A stretch of DNA of 64,000 nucleotides. Origin: Hemibagrus wyckioides. Taxonomy: Eukaryota; Chordata; Actinopteri; Siluriformes; Bagridae. Of the stretch, positions 11,901-26,748 are shown one piece after another. Numbering within the stretch: position 1 is the first letter of the stretch; each line of letters opens with the position of its first letter. Below the pieces are notes generated by a model, which saw only the letters and a program-made list of their open reading frames with translations, ran no database searches and had not been told where the DNA came from. Location: assembly GCF_019097595.1 (NCBI RefSeq), contig NC_080734.1, positions 11,560,392 through 11,624,391 of the forward strand, in the 5' to 3' direction. The position numbers were made by a program, and so were the translations under genes.

Positions 11901-13747
11901 TCACTGGCAGAAACTGGTTGGAACATGCACTTTATTTGGGGGAATGGTTTGAGGAGGAGTTTCGGTTGTGTGTGCTCTTTCAATGTCTCTCATAATGTCC
12001 CACTGCACAGGAGCCACTCGGACAGATGGTGGGAGGATAGGTTCTGGACAGGCAGGTAGCTCAAGGGTTTCGTGAATGTGAGAAAGGGTGTCAGCCTTAC
12101 CATTCTTAGAACCAGGTTGATAGGAAACTGAAAATGTGAACCGTGTGAAGAATAGTGCCCATCTTGCCTGACGAGTGTTGAGGTGTTTGGCATCATGGAG
12201 ATAAGCCAGGTTTCTGTGGTCGGTGAGCACCAGGAACGGATGGCGGGCTCCCTCTAGCCAGTGCCTCCATACCTCCAGGGCAGCTTTGATAGACAGTAGC
12301 TCCCGGTTCCCAACGTCATAGTTTCTTTCAGCTGGTGTTAGCTTACGGGAAAAGAAAGCACAGGGATGAAGTTTGTTAGATTTTGGCTGACGTTGGGAGA
12401 GAACGGCCCCTATCCCACAATTCGATGCATCCACTTCTACAATGAAAGGCAGTTCGGGATTAGGGAGGCAGAGTATAGGGGCAGAAGAGAAGCTCCTTTT
12501 TAGTTTCTGAAACGCCGCCCTGGCCTGGTCAGTCCACTGTAATTTCTTGGGCTTATTCTTCAACAACAAAGTTAACGGGCTAGCAACGATACTGTTATTT
12601 CTGATGAATCTACGATAGAATTTGGCAAAGCCAAGGAAGCGTTGCAGGCTCTTGATGGAGTTGGGTTCAGGCCAAGACATAATGGCTGACACTTTACTTT
12701 GGTCCATTTCTACTCCCTCAGGTGAGATTACGTATCCCAGGAATGCAATGGAGGTGCGATGGAATTCACATTTTTCAAGTTTGACAAAGAGTCTGTGATC
12801 AGAGAGGCGTTGGAGGACGGCGCGGACATGGGAGATGTGCTGTTCGAGGTTGGTGGAGTAAATGAGTATATCATCAATGTATGCGATGATGAAGTGATTC
12901 AGCATATCCTGAAATACCTCATTTATTAGTGACTGGAAAACGGCAGGAGCATTCGTGAGTCCATAAGGCATGACCAGGTATTCGTAATGTCCATGTGTTG
13001 TGTGGAACGCAGTCTTCCATTCGTCACCCTCCTTTATCCAAATAAGTTTGTAAGCGCTGCGCAGGTCAAAATGGTGAAAATTCTTGCGCCTTGTAGCTGT
13101 TTGAGGGCCACAGGCACCAGGGGCAGTGGGTATGGATATGGCACCATTATCGTATTCAAACCTCTGTAATCGATACAGGGTCGGAGATCTTTGTCTTTCT
13201 TTTCTACAAAGAAGAATCCTGCAGCGGCTGGTGATGTTGATGGGCGGATGTATCCAGCTGCTAAGGCTTCTTCCACATACTCCTCCATGGCTTGTTTCTC
13301 CGGAAGTGACAAGGGGTAAATGCGGCTCTTCGGTGGTGTGGTGTTTGGGAGGAGATCAATAGCACAGTCCCAGGGTTGATGTTTGGGTAGCTTGGAGGCC
13401 TTCTCTTTACTGAATACTTCAAGAAAGTCTTGGTATTCCTTGGGGAAGGAGACTTGGAGCGAGATTTCTGGGCTTTCAATGGAGGTGGAAGAACACGGAC
13501 GGGTTAACTGATTGAAAAAACAGTTCTTGGTGCAATAGGTGGACCATTTTCTAAGTTCCCCTTCCTTCCAAGAGATTACAGGGTCATGCAATTGGAGCCA
13601 AGGAAGGCCGAGGACAACGGGGTTTGAGGGCGATGAAATGATGAAAAAGCTGACTTCACCACTTCGATGAGGGATGTGTGGTGAGTGAGGAGTCCTTTCC
13701 CAATGGGTTGATCGTTGATGGCTGTAACTCTTAGCGGTGGGACACAT
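11901..13747 (-). pseudogene. Gypsy I reverse transcriptase and RNase H region
   Basis: The N-terminal part reads [11 protein letters not shown], and the palm carries the YIDDILIYS catalytic box. RNase H motifs include [15 protein letters not shown] and [10 protein letters not shown], and the region ends near a 'KADTLS' motif. A frameshift near 13.03 kb separates the fingers (SKIYPLS-type region) from the palm. Protein-level similarity to fish chromoviruses is clear, but it is not a continuous gene. Confidence 0.88.
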
Positions 13748-14734
13748 GGGGTAGTAGCCAGACCGAGCTCGTGTACCAGGTTGCAGTCAATCAGGTTTAC
13801 AGCAGATCCAGAATCAATCAGCGCTGTGACGAGAAATTGAGTGTCATTATTCAAGAAGCACAGGGGCAGTGAAACTTTAGAAGCCTGTTTCTCGACCCCT
13901 ACCTGGGATGAAGTGGGTTTAGCTGGACACTGGATGATCCTATGACCGGACTGTCCGCAGTAAAAGCACAGCTGCTGTTGGTAGCGATGTTCGCGCTCTG
14001 CCTCTGAAACGCACGACCTCTCCAGCTGCATCGCTTCTGCAGTTTCCTCCCTCTGTCTATAGGATTCCATGACATGACGTGTTTTGGGGGGGGGGGTGCG
14101 ATGCTGTCGCCGTAGATTATCTAGGCGAATGGCTGTAGATATGTATCGTGACAGCGTGACATCAGTCTCTCTGCAGGCCATCTCAACTTTCAGCTCCCAA
14201 CTGAGCCCCTCCCGAAACTCTGCAATCAGTGCCTTTTCATTCCACCCCAACTGCGCAGCTAGCGTACGGAACTTAATTGCAAAATTGGTGGCGGTTTTAT
14301 TCCCCTGGCATAATTCCAAGAGCTGTACAGAAATGTCTTTACCTCCTGCCGGATACTCGAAAACCTCCTTGATGAGATTAGTGAAATAATCAACTGTTTT
14401 AACTTGTGGGTCAGAATCCCACACCGCTGAAGCCCAGTCCAACGCTTTGCCAGTGAACGCATGAATGCACATCGTACCGTCTCAGTTGTCACATTGACGC
14501 AAGAAACCCCGGCAGCAATCGGCGGCTCCATCAAACTTTTCAGGAAGGGCGAAGCGTGGGAACTCAATGCGTGCAGCAGGCGGTGGAGCTGTGGCCGCGG
14601 CGGGAGGTTGTTGTTGTAGCTGCACGTTGGCTGCTTCTAACTCGGCCACTTGATCCTGCTAAAACCTGATCATATGTCCCTGATGGACGATGGTGGCTTG
14701 AAGATCCGCAGGATTCCCAGTTGGTGAAGTATCC
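13576..14734 (-). pseudogene. Gypsy I gag and aspartic protease region
   Basis: Gag shows the capsid segment (TGKALDWASAVWDSD...), a basic linker, the CCHC zinc knuckle CFYCGQSGHRIIQC and then the protease motif [13 protein letters not shown]. The frame has in-frame stops near 14661 and 14485, and the expected gag start codon just after the LTR is mutated. The protease end ([10 protein letters not shown]) is in another frame, so a frameshift lies near 13.65 kb. Confidence 0.85.
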
Positions 14735-15113
14735 TGTAAGGATGCGGCAGACACGGATGAAGTAGAATCCATATTGCAGATCTTTATTAAATCCAAAACA
14801 GCAGGCAAAATCGGAAACGATATGGAATACCCGACAGGGTCAAAAGCCGGGAAATCAAACACTCGGAAAAACAAACCAAAACCGCAAAACCAGGAATCGT
14901 AATCACAAGAACAGGCAGAGGTCATACACTTTGAGAATATGGCAATAATCAAACAAGGCTCAGTACATACTCCAAATGGGTAAACAATACTTCACAGAGA
15001 ACACTAGATAGGGAGCTGTTTAAATACCTGAGCAAGACTGGAAATGAGTACCAACTAGTCAATACTCGGGTGACGGTGCCCTCTGTTGTTCTGGCTCCGC
15101 ATACGTTGTTACA
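14735..15113 (-). repeat. 5' LTR of gypsy element I
   Basis: On the + strand it begins TGTAAGGATGCG and ends GCATACGTTGTTACA, giving TG...CA ends. It contains a reversed poly-A signal ('tttatt' near 14783). The 12-bp start is repeated at the opposite end of the element (10612-10623). Confidence 0.7.
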
Positions 15114-15118
15114 ATGTG

Positions 15119-16380
15119 AGTTTTTATGTGTTTTACCTATTTGTGGATGGGTGCTATAAATCTTCACCCATCCACCCTTTATGAGGATTCCCCTCAGAGT
15201 TTCCTTTCGGGGCAATCACATAAATCCCTGAGGCATGCCTTCAAACAAGTGAAGGTAATTGCTGGCCATCCAAACTAGTAAATACAATTTGCTGTGGCTC
15301 TTTTCTTCTATTTTAAAAAACAGTTGGTTCCCTCAAGCATTAATATTGATTTGAATAATGACAGAATTGTTACAGAAACTACTTATAAAATGACAAATTT
15401 CCAGAGTGCAGTAAACGTAGATGTATTTCTAATTAATTGATTTATATTAATTAATACCAAAAAAATATACACTGTACCATGGAGTGATTCAGAATACAAA
15501 AGTAAAAAAACACCCCAATAACTGTTATCCCTGACTTCTCAAAACAAAACATTTAATGCAGAGATTAAGCAGCAAGGGCATACTTTTACATATAAAAATG
15601 TGAAACTGTTATTATTATTGTTAGTGGTAGTAGTTTTAGTATTAGTAGTAGTAGGAGGAGGAGTACTATATTGCATAGTGTATACTGTGTAAGTCTCTAA
15701 AACCAAACCATATTCCCTGCACTGGTTGGATAAAATATTCAGATTCTGATTATATTCTGATCCAATACAATTTGACCAGCAAACACAGAGAGATTAAATG
15801 ATGCCCACAGGCAAAATTATGTAGTTGCATTAAAATTAAAATAATCTAACATTAATATCAACCTAAAAATTAAATGCCTGCAATGGATAAATGTATCTGA
15901 GGATATTTATAAAGATATTAAACTGCTTCCTGTTCTTAGTCTCCACTGTCTGAAATGTCATTAAGAGATTGCAGTTAAAGAGAACTGTGGAAGTCAAACA
16001 AGGTCTGGCAGAGCAAGAAAAATTCTGGATAGAATTGACCATATGCTTGGCAGAAAGGCAAGGGAAAAAGGGAACTGCAGGAAGATTTGGCAAACATTAT
16101 CTGCATGGAAGAGTCATCAGAAGAAAACCTTACCTGCGACATCACAATAGTAAAATCAGCATTTGGTGAAAATATCACCTTACCAGTGGTTAAGCAGCCG
16201 ACACACGTTTGCTGGGATTCCACATGAATCTTAATAATGATTAAATAAACTCACGGTAAATTATTTAGAAATGTGCATAAAATATGCCAAGTCAGATATG
16301 TTAGCTAATTTATTTTTTTTTATTGTCTGTTGTCTATGAAACCATAGCTATAAATTACATATTAGGCAGGTATGTAGGAA
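15119..16380. repeat. Intergenic flank upstream of trypsin copy 2
   Basis: No gene. About 15420-15800 aligns with 24220-24540, including a TAG-rich microsatellite (about 15617-15664). About 15960-16130 aligns with the sequence split by the DIRS/gypsy insertion at 24741-24760 and 32204-32340, and therefore acts as its empty site. Confidence 0.6.
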
Positions 16381-16390
16381 CGGTGAGAAC

Positions 16391-16450
16391 ATGTATGAAA
16401 TCTTCAGCTGTTAAGTGACTGTTACATTCCCAGCAGGAAAGTACTTCAAG
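16391..16450 (+). promoter_or_regulatory. Conserved distal upstream block, trypsin copy 2
   Basis: This copy has CAGCTG at 16405-16410 and TTCCCA ending at 16432. The two boxes are about 22 bp apart centre to centre, close to two helical turns, as reported for bipartite PTF1 sites. The block is nearly identical in copy 3. Confidence 0.4.
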
Positions 16451-16917
16451 TTAAAGAGGTTCTAGACTATCAAAACTGGAAAATAAATGAACCATCAAAT
16501 AATGTTCTGTTCTCTTCAATAAATTACCCTGTATTCATGTTATTTATATTGCATGATAAAACAAGTAATTTAGTAAACAAAAAAATGATTATTCATAATT
16601 AATTCTAAACATAATTAATTTACTTTTTATATAATTTTCCTAACCAAACAAACCAATAAACTCAATAAAAAAGAAACTCCAGTTCTAAATTTAATTTGTT
16701 TTTAATGATGTTGATTGCACTGGAATGTCACTGTGTGGCTATAAAGTTAGGGTATAAAAATAAAAATAACCATTTACATTAATGAAGAAAAAGAGCAAAC
16801 AAGTTAATTTAAAAACAATAATCTTAAGCTATAAATATTTTAATGATAGGTTATTGAAATTATGAAAAAATGCTGAGTGTTGTGTCAGTTAATTTTGGCA
16901 AAAACTGTCATTGATTT

Positions 16918-17042
16918 ACAGTCACTTATCAGACTTTAGATTATTTTTTAGTACCAACTGTTGATTGGTCCATATGGGACTGCTGGTTCACATAAATAGG
17001 AGTGTGAACTGAGATCCCCATCGTAGGTGATCAACAGCCATC
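16918..17042 (+). promoter_or_regulatory. Proximal promoter and 5'UTR, trypsin copy 2
   Basis: Inverted CCAAT box ATTGG at 16964-16968 and TATA-like 'cataaatagg' at 16991-17000, with the same spacing to the ATG as in copy 1. Confidence 0.7.
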
Positions 17043-18322
<1,280 letters not shown>

Positions 18323-18419
18323 ATCTTCAGTCCTCAGTGATATCATACTGTAAAATTCAACCTCTGAGATTTTGTTACAATAAAATTTCCTAAAGGAATA
18401 AAACTTGTATGACTCATCA

Positions 18420-19136
18420 TTCAGAAAATGTGATTTTCTTTTATAAAAACAAAACAAAACAAAACCACTATGAAGTAACCTGCACTATCCTGGACCTGGA
18501 AAACTCTACCCTGAAAAAAACACATTTAACAGGTTTCTCTTGAAATATTTCTCACATATTTAGATATGCAGGTGCTAGTTTGTGATGCATTTTTGTCATC
18601 ACAATGAGACACTGTGAGCATAGTTACAATGGCTTTTAATAGCTGAAAATATATTTCAATGATTTCAGACATAAAGGATTACAGTCAAGTGTTGCTGCAA
18701 CTTTAAAAAACAAGAGAGATTTTTTTCACTCACTCTCCATTTTACAGCAACATTCAATGTCATATTAATGAGAAATTTTATGTAGATGTAGTCGACAAAA
18801 AAAACTGCAAACAACAAAACTGTCTATCCATTCTGAAGCATATAAAAATTCATTTCTGCCAATCCTAGTAGTACTCCTACAAAGACTTACTCCTTTTCTA
18901 CAGTCAACAAAATACTCAAACAAGTCTTTTCTTCATTTCTTTTCAAGTAAGATGTCTAATATGTTTGACACTCTGGCTCATCTTATCTCCATTAACACTT
19001 TCACTCCCCTTTCACTTTCCCTCATTACATTATTACATTACATTACAATATTCAACATCTTACAATGTGCCTCTATACTGACTCTCTGAATTTGACCTTG
19101 TTGACTCCTCCTATACTGTTGATATTATCAAGCATT
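18420..19136. other. Downstream flank of trypsin copy 2
   Basis: No gene. The sequence is collinear with the downstream flanks of copies 1 and 3, including an AAAAC-rich run near 18446 shared with 9371. Confidence 0.55.
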
Positions 19137-19148
19137 AATACTGTGATA

Positions 19149-19241
19149 TGTCAAGTTTTGAGGATGCAGAAGATATGGATAGGTGGAGAGAGAGGATTCG
19201 CTGTGGCAACCCCTGAAGGGAAAAGCCGAAAGAAGAAGAAG
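19149..19241 (+). mobile_element. Short 5'-truncated LINE-like insertion
   Basis: A 93-bp segment flanked by a perfect 12-bp direct repeat, AATACTGTGATA (19137-19148 and 19242-19253). It ends in an (AAG)n tail after 'cctgaagggaaaagccgaaa', a phrase typical of the 3' ends of teleost non-LTR elements. A long target duplication with a simple 3' tail and severe 5' truncation is the signature of target-primed reverse transcription. The exact family is not assigned. Confidence 0.75.
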
Positions 19242-19253
19242 AATACTGTGATA

Positions 19254-20617
19254 CAAATAATGACAATTGTTACAGAAACAACATAACATATAAAAATTAA
19301 ACTTCCGCATCATATTAGTTAGCTGTGCTGGCTACCTTTGTCACCCAAGGTGCAATTTCTGTTTAGAGAGGGAGCAACACATCATTGCGCTGAGACTGAA
19401 GAATAATTGTTCAGAATAAGAAGACTGAAAGTCAGCCTCAGTTCTAGCAGGTTTATATGTTCTCATCTCAAGTTGTGGGTCCATATGCCTCCTGTGAAAC
19501 ATCACCATTCCCTGTCCCTGATAGGGATCTGTTCCCAGGTGTACCCCTTTTGTGAAAAAGACTCCTCACTTTCAGCAGGTCAGAGTCCAAATTTCACTTA
19601 GATGAGAATGCCAAGCCTAAAGTTGAACTATAGACTGATGGCCTATGTCCAATCTTTTTTCCTCTGATAGCTAATTTGACAAAATGAAGATGGCCAAAAG
19701 TTACTTGTTATATTATTAGTTATTTACAAAGTGTTATATTAAGTCATTCACAACATTTATTTAAATAGCATATTGCTATACCAGCTGAATTAGCTATTTT
19801 GTGTGAACTTTAAAAAAAAAAAAAGGCAATTATTATTGTCAGATTACATTCATTCACATGGATTCTGTTATTTATCAACAAATTGTTAATTACAAGTACC
19901 ATTGCACATACCCTGCTGGCCTCAGCAAGACTGAAAAAGACTCTTCCTTAAACAAAAAAAAAGAAAAGAAAGGGAACACCTTTGATATTGAAGGCAATAT
20001 TAATTTTGAAAACAGAGACCTGAAATTGTATTGGACTTTAAGTGATTAAATAGTACTTCTTTTATGGCATTCATATGTCTGTGTGATGCGTGTGCACACA
20101 CAGAAGAGTCTGATTTGTCTGGGGAATTGTCAGAGTTAATTTGATGTTATCAATTTTCTACATATTATATAAACCTTTACACGAACTATTCAGAAGTGGG
20201 TAATGCGTGGCATGTTGGTGACCCGACCTAAGCAATGGCTGCATAGCCCCTTAATTCCAACAGACAGTAAAGGCTGTATGTGCAAGTAAAAAATTGTCTC
20301 AGCATATTATATGTTACAGAAACGACAGCAAAAACTTAGAACAAAGAATCATCAGAAGGAAACCTTACCTGAGTCATCACAATACTAAAAGCAGGATTTG
20401 ATGAAAATATCACTTTGCCAATGGCAGCAGACACAGGTTTGCTGGGATTCCACACGAATCTTAATGAATCTTAATCTGAATAACAATTAAATAAACTCAT
20501 GGTAAGTTATTGAGAAACGTGAATAAAATGCCAAGTCAGATATATGATAGCTAATTTATTTCTTTATTTTCTGGAGGCCTTGAAACAAAGTACATATCAT
20601 GCATGTGTGGAGGAAGT
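19254..20617. other. Intergenic region between trypsin copies 2 and 3
   Basis: No gene. About 19330-19620 aligns with 6440-6720 and 23440-23720, and about 20340-20500 aligns with the upstream flank of copy 2 ('gcagacacaggtttgctggg' in both). These are duplicated-unit sequences. Confidence 0.55.
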
Positions 20618-20680
20618 GTGAGAACATGTATGAAATCTTCAGCTGTTAAGTGACTGTTACGTTCCCAGCAGGAAAGTACT
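20618..20680 (+). promoter_or_regulatory. Conserved distal upstream block, trypsin copy 3
   Basis: Near-identical to the copy 2 block, with CAGCTG at 20640-20645 and a TTCCCA box with the same longer spacing. The regulatory role is inferred from conservation only. Confidence 0.4.
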
Positions 20681-21180
20681 TCAAGTTAAGGAGGTTCTAG
20701 ACTATCAAAACTGGAAAATAAATGAGTCATCAAATAATGTTCTGTTCTCTTCAATAAATTACCCTGTATTCATGTATTATATATTGCATGGTAAAACAAG
20801 TAATTAAGTAAACAAAAAATTATTATTCATAATTAATTCTAAACATAATGAATTTACTTTTTAATGTAATTTCCATTTCAGTCCTAACCAACTAATAAAC
20901 CCAATAAAAACAACTTTTTACTCCAGTTCTAAATTTAATGTGATTTTAATAATGCTGAATCCACTGGATTTTCATTGTGTAGAATATCTAACTATGTGGC
21001 CATGAAGTTAAATATAAAATAGAAAAATTCACTATTTACATTAATGAAAAAAAGACCAAATGAGTTAATTTGAAACAATAATCTTAAGTGATAAATATTT
21101 TAATTATAGGTTATTGAAACTATAAAAAAAAAATGCTGAGTTGTGTCACAGTTAATTTTGGCAAACTAAGTCATTGATTT

Positions 21181-21307
21181 ACAGAGTCACTTATCAGACT
21201 TTAGATTATCTTTAGGTACCAACTGTTGATTGGTCCATATGGGACTGCTGGTTCACATAAATAGGATTGTGAACTAAGATCCTCATCATAGGTGATCAAC
21301 AGCCATC
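21181..21307 (+). promoter_or_regulatory. Proximal promoter and 5'UTR, trypsin copy 3
   Basis: Same block as copy 1: 'tgattggtcc' inverted CCAAT box and TATA-like 'cataaatagg' from about 21256. It has a few substitutions near the start site. Confidence 0.7.
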
Positions 21308-22565
<1,258 letters not shown>

Positions 22566-22639
22566 ATCTTCAGTCCTTAATACAATGTCATACTGTACAA
22601 TCCAACATCTAAGATGATATTAAAATAAAATTTCCTAAA

Positions 22640-24760
22640 AGAATATGTTGTATGACTCATCATTCAACAAAGATGATTTTCTTTTAGGTAAAAAAATTAA
22701 AATCACTATATTCATGTACTTGGAAAATTCTACCCAAATATTTCTCTTTTTCTCACAGGTGTAAATATGCAGGTGCTAGTTTGTTGGTCGGTGCTGTATT
22801 TCTGTTATTCCTATGAGATATTAACAGCTGTACTTTTTCTTCTGTTTAGCTCTGTTACAATGGGCTTTAACAGAATGTGTTTTAGTGATTTCAAACATAG
22901 GATTACAGTCAAGTGTTGCTGCTAGCTTCAAAATCAAAATAGCCTTTTCCCTCTCTTTACAGCAACATGGTAAAAGAACACATTTCTGCCAAATGATCCT
23001 AGCAGTACTCATACGAAGACTTTGTTTTTCAACAGTCAACAAACAACTCAAATCTTTTCAAGTAATATTTCTAAAATTTGCAACATTGTGCCTCATCCTA
23101 TCTCCATTACCTCTTTCACTTTCCCTCATTACTAGTTATACCCCCATCTTGCAATATGCCTCTATTCTGTCTTTCTGTATTTGATCTTGATCTAGATTCA
23201 TCACTTCAGAGAATGTATGATGGTCAAACCATCCGGAAATGCTTGATAATTGTTACCAGCAGCCTATTTATGTGTGTTTTTATGATTCAGTGGGTGCTTT
23301 GAGCAAGATGGAGTTAAAGCAGCTGACGCAAATGAACTTGAACATTAATGCTGATAGGAATAATGACAAAATTGTTATAAGTGAGACATTAATTACAGAA
23401 ACAACATATAACATTAAAAATTCCCCATTACATAAGTCAGCTGTGGTTTTTACCTCTGTCACTCAGAGTGCTCAGAGAGGAAGCAACATATTGCACTGAG
23501 ACTGATGAATACTTGTTAGAATAAAAACTGAAAGTCAGCCAAAATTCTAGCAGGTTGATATGTTCTCATCTCAGGTTGAACCACCACTCCCAGTCCCAGA
23601 TAGGGAATTGTTCCCAGGTGTACCCCATTTTTCAACAGGTCAGAATCCATGACCATGTCAGTGAGAACAGAATGAGTCTTTGTTAACCAAGCCTAGGCTT
23701 CAATTACATGCTGATGACCTACATAATGGATGCACAGCCCCTTAAGTGCAACATACAGAATGTCAAGTACTCAAACATCAAGTACTGTCTGCACAGTGTG
23801 TGCAAAAAACAAAATGAAATTAATTTAAATAATTAATATAAACTGTCCCATTATACATTGTATTATACTCTCAGAAACATGAGAACAAGGAGCTAAAACA
23901 GTAGAAAATAGAAGAAAACAAAAAAAAAAGAAAAACAGAATATTTGAATTTGCTCACTGTTTTGGATGTGAATATCAGAGTGGAGCCCTATTCAAATGTG
24001 TCCACCAAATAAAGAGGCACATAAAGCACTTCTGTAAGTTGATCAGGATAAGGGTATCTGCTAAAAGGAATGAATATAAATGTTAATGTAATAAAGTAAC
24101 CTGCAGATGGCAGCAATGCTGCAATCATAGGGTTAAAAAAAAAAGCTTTATCTTAGTCGTGACATCTTTTATTATTATTTGTATTAGTATATGTAGATGT
24201 ACGTCTTATTAGTTGATTCATATGAATTGATACCAAAATAACACTACCATGCAGCTGATTAATATGCAAAAGTAAAAACAAATTGTCAGGGAAATATCAT
24301 TTGCAGCCCAAATAACTAGTATTCCTGACATTAAGTGCAGAGACTAACCCCCAGGAACATACTGTTATACATTAAAAAAAGTCAAACTAGTAGTATTAGT
24401 AGTAGTAATTGTGGTGGTGGTATTAGTAGTAGTATTTTGCATAATGTATGTCTAAATCTCTAAAAAAAGACCAAAATTCCTTGTTCTGGTTGGAAAAAAT
24501 TGATCAGCAAAAACAAAGAGATTAAAAAGTTGCTGGCAGTCAAAATGGTGGAGTTGTTTTAAAGTGAATATCATCTAATAGTTTTATATAAGAAAAAATA
24601 TATATACTTTTCACACCAAAACATTAACTCAGTTTCATCAACCTACAGAATAGATGTCTGAAAACAGAGGATAAATATATCAGAGGCTGTTTATTAAACA
24701 CCTTCCCTCTTAATTTCAATTGTCTGAAAAGTCATTAAGTGATTGCAGTTAAGAAGAACT
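22640..24760. repeat. Downstream flank of trypsin copy 3 with duplicated blocks
   Basis: No gene. It contains the post-trypsin flank (22850-23280), the 23440-23720 block shared with 6.4 and 19.3 kb, the CTCF-like block (23940-24130), and a TAG/TGG-rich microsatellite near 24390-24433 shared with 15.6 kb. Confidence 0.55.
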
Positions 24761-25559
24761 ACACCAGGTTACGTGTGTATGTATTCCCTGAGAAGGGAAT
24801 GAGCCATGCTGCCTCATGGCTGACTTTATGGGAATGCTTGTTAGGGAAGTTGTTTCTGAAGCTCTGTGAAATCACTCTGATTTATTGGCTCAGGTAGGTC
24901 ATGTGATGAAGCGGAGCACACCAGCAAGACCATAAAACTGCATCTGTCACATTACTACAGCTTCTACATGTGTGAAGGAAGCACGAGTGGATGCCCAGAG
25001 TACGGCCAGTGATGCAGTGTCTCGTTCTTTTCTCAGGGAACTGGGTTACATAAGTAACCTCGTGTAGTTCCCTTTCGAGGGAACCTGATGCTGTGCCATG
25101 GCTGACACTATGGGAATGCCAATACCAACGTGCCACATACCAGGAGATGTCTGTCCCAGAGCTCATGGAAGGGCACAAATGAGCCAGGAGCAGAGTACCA
25201 TAAGTCCTATAAGGCCTAGGACCTAGGAGTGGGGTCCGGGTCCAGGTTATAGAATCTGATAAAGTTGTGTGGAGAGGACATTTCTAGGGTCAGAAACTCC
25301 TCAGAGACTGACTACAAAAGCCCCTCCCAGGACCACTGAGAGGAAGAGACCAAAGAACAGGCATGTGACTCACAGCAATGGTTGCCAAGTATACCCCAAT
25401 GTAGAGGGTGATAGGCCCTACAGGCCCACTGTACTATCAGGGCAGTAAACTAGATCCTAACAACAATCATGAAATCGCCACAAGCCGAAAGTTCTAGGAG
25501 CTGCTCCTCCTCAGCCAGACCAAGAGGTTCCAAATCTCAGGGCTGGGGTGGAGAATCAC

Positions 25560-25896
25560 CCACTGCACCTGAGGTTCCTCCTGATGGGAATCTTACAAGC
25601 AGCACCATCCAGAAGGGAAATTAGGTGACAAGCGAAACTCAGGTGAGCCAATGAAGAGCCACCAGTAACAGTTGGACTCGGTCATGGTGTACCCTGGCTA
25701 GGACCCCCATAAGCACAGCTATCGGAGAAAGCATACAGACGGAGCCTTGGCTACATTTGCACCATGGCATCCAGAAACCAAAGGGGCTGTTAAAGAGAGA
25801 AAGCCACAGGAGACAGTGGGTCGACTCCTCAGAGGTGAACAAAGTCACTTCTGCCTGGCCAAAAATTCTCCATTTGTCTCCAAGTGAAGATGCCAT
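25560..25896 (-). pseudogene. DIRS1-like reverse transcriptase/RNase H fragment
   Basis: The conceptual - strand reading FGQAEVTLFTSEESTHC, then SPIAVLMGVLARVHHDRVQ and LLLVAL, followed after frame breaks by IPIRRNL and ILHPSPEIWNLLVW, resembles the conserved C-terminal RT/RNase H part of vertebrate DIRS1 elements. Several frameshifts and stops are present. A tyrosine recombinase, the other DIRS hallmark, was not found and may be deleted. Confidence 0.6.
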
Positions 25897-26381
25897 ACCG
25901 AGGGCCTCAGCCCCTGCCTCAGCAGGAAGCCTGCTTCCCGATCATGCACTCCTGAATATAAATCACTCTCAGTGAGAGAAATCCAGTCTCTACTTAGGGC
26001 CAGATCTGGTGCACTAATCTGAACAGAGGGCACAAACACAGACTGCCTTAATGTTTGATTAAGGGGACCACTAAAGGTAGGCCTTGAGTTTTGGGAGGAA
26101 GCGTTTCAGCACTATAAACATAGCCCCATTTTCAGGCATGAAGTGTGCCATGAGAGACAGGAGCCCTCCCAAATGTCATTAGCTGGACAGCTGTCTAGGG
26201 CCACTCCCCAACGAGAGAGGGGGGCATCCGTTGAGAGAGTCTTGAGACAATGACATACCCAAAAAGTGGGACCCAAGGTGAGAAACTGGGGTCTGTTACA
26301 TAAGAAGGGTCAAAGCTTGTGATGTCTAACCCTTGTGACCCTGAAAAGGGTGTCTGCAGGAGTGAAAAACCCCTGCTCCTG

Positions 26382-26630
26382 AACCAGAGTGGCTCAAGTG
26401 GTTAAGTCTCTGGGTCGTTGACCGGAAGATCAGGGGTTCAAGCCCCAGCACTGCCAAGTTGCCACTGTTGGGCCCTTGAGCAAGGCCCTTAACCCTCTCT
26501 GCTCCAGGGGCGCCGTATCATGGCTGACCCTGCGCTTTGACCCCAACCTCCAAGGATGGGATATGCGAAGGAAGAATTTCACTGTGCTGTAATGTATATG
26601 TGACAAATAAAGGCTGTTTCATTTTCATTT
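26382..26630 (+). mobile_element. tRNA-derived SINE
   Basis: The head carries a polymerase III A-box-like TGGCTCAAGTGG (26390-26401) and a B box GGTTCAAGCCC near 26435. After the tRNA-like head come a body ('ggcccttgagcaaggccctt', 'ctgctccagggg') and a LINE-like tail ('gacaaataaaggctgtttca'). This layout is that of a teleost tRNA-SINE. It sits inside the DIRS-like element. I could not define a clean target duplication. Confidence 0.8.
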
Positions 26631-26748
26631 AAAAAAATGGTCTCATGTGTAGCAGACCTAAAGGAATAGCTTTGGCCACTAACACCATGAGCTACCTGAG
26701 CCCATAAATCGGCGTGATTTCAAACAGAGCTTCCCAAAGCATCAACCA

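Larger units (their letters stand above)
10612..15113 (-). mobile_element. Ty3/gypsy retrotransposon I (chromodomain type), defective
   Basis: A 4.5-kb element on the - strand bordered by the 5-bp target duplication ATGTG (10607-10611 and 15114-15118). The flanks rejoin to match the uninterrupted sequence downstream of copy 3 (about 23265-23285). In element order it holds a 5' LTR (14735-15113), gag with a zinc knuckle, aspartic protease, reverse transcriptase, RNase H, integrase and a chromodomain. The 3' LTR is missing except for its last 12 bp: TGTAAGGATGCG at 10612 equals the start of the LTR at 14735. The frames carry several stops and frameshifts, so it cannot move on its own. Confidence 0.88.

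Noticed and set aside
10643..15113. Possibility that the gypsy elements are endogenous retroviruses with an envelope gene
   Set aside because: No envelope-like frame occurs between integrase and the 3' end in either element; both are ordinary LTR retrotransposons.
15617..15664. Array-like repeats that could suggest CRISPR or satellite DNA
   Set aside because: It is a short trinucleotide microsatellite; no spaced direct repeats exist and the genome is eukaryotic.
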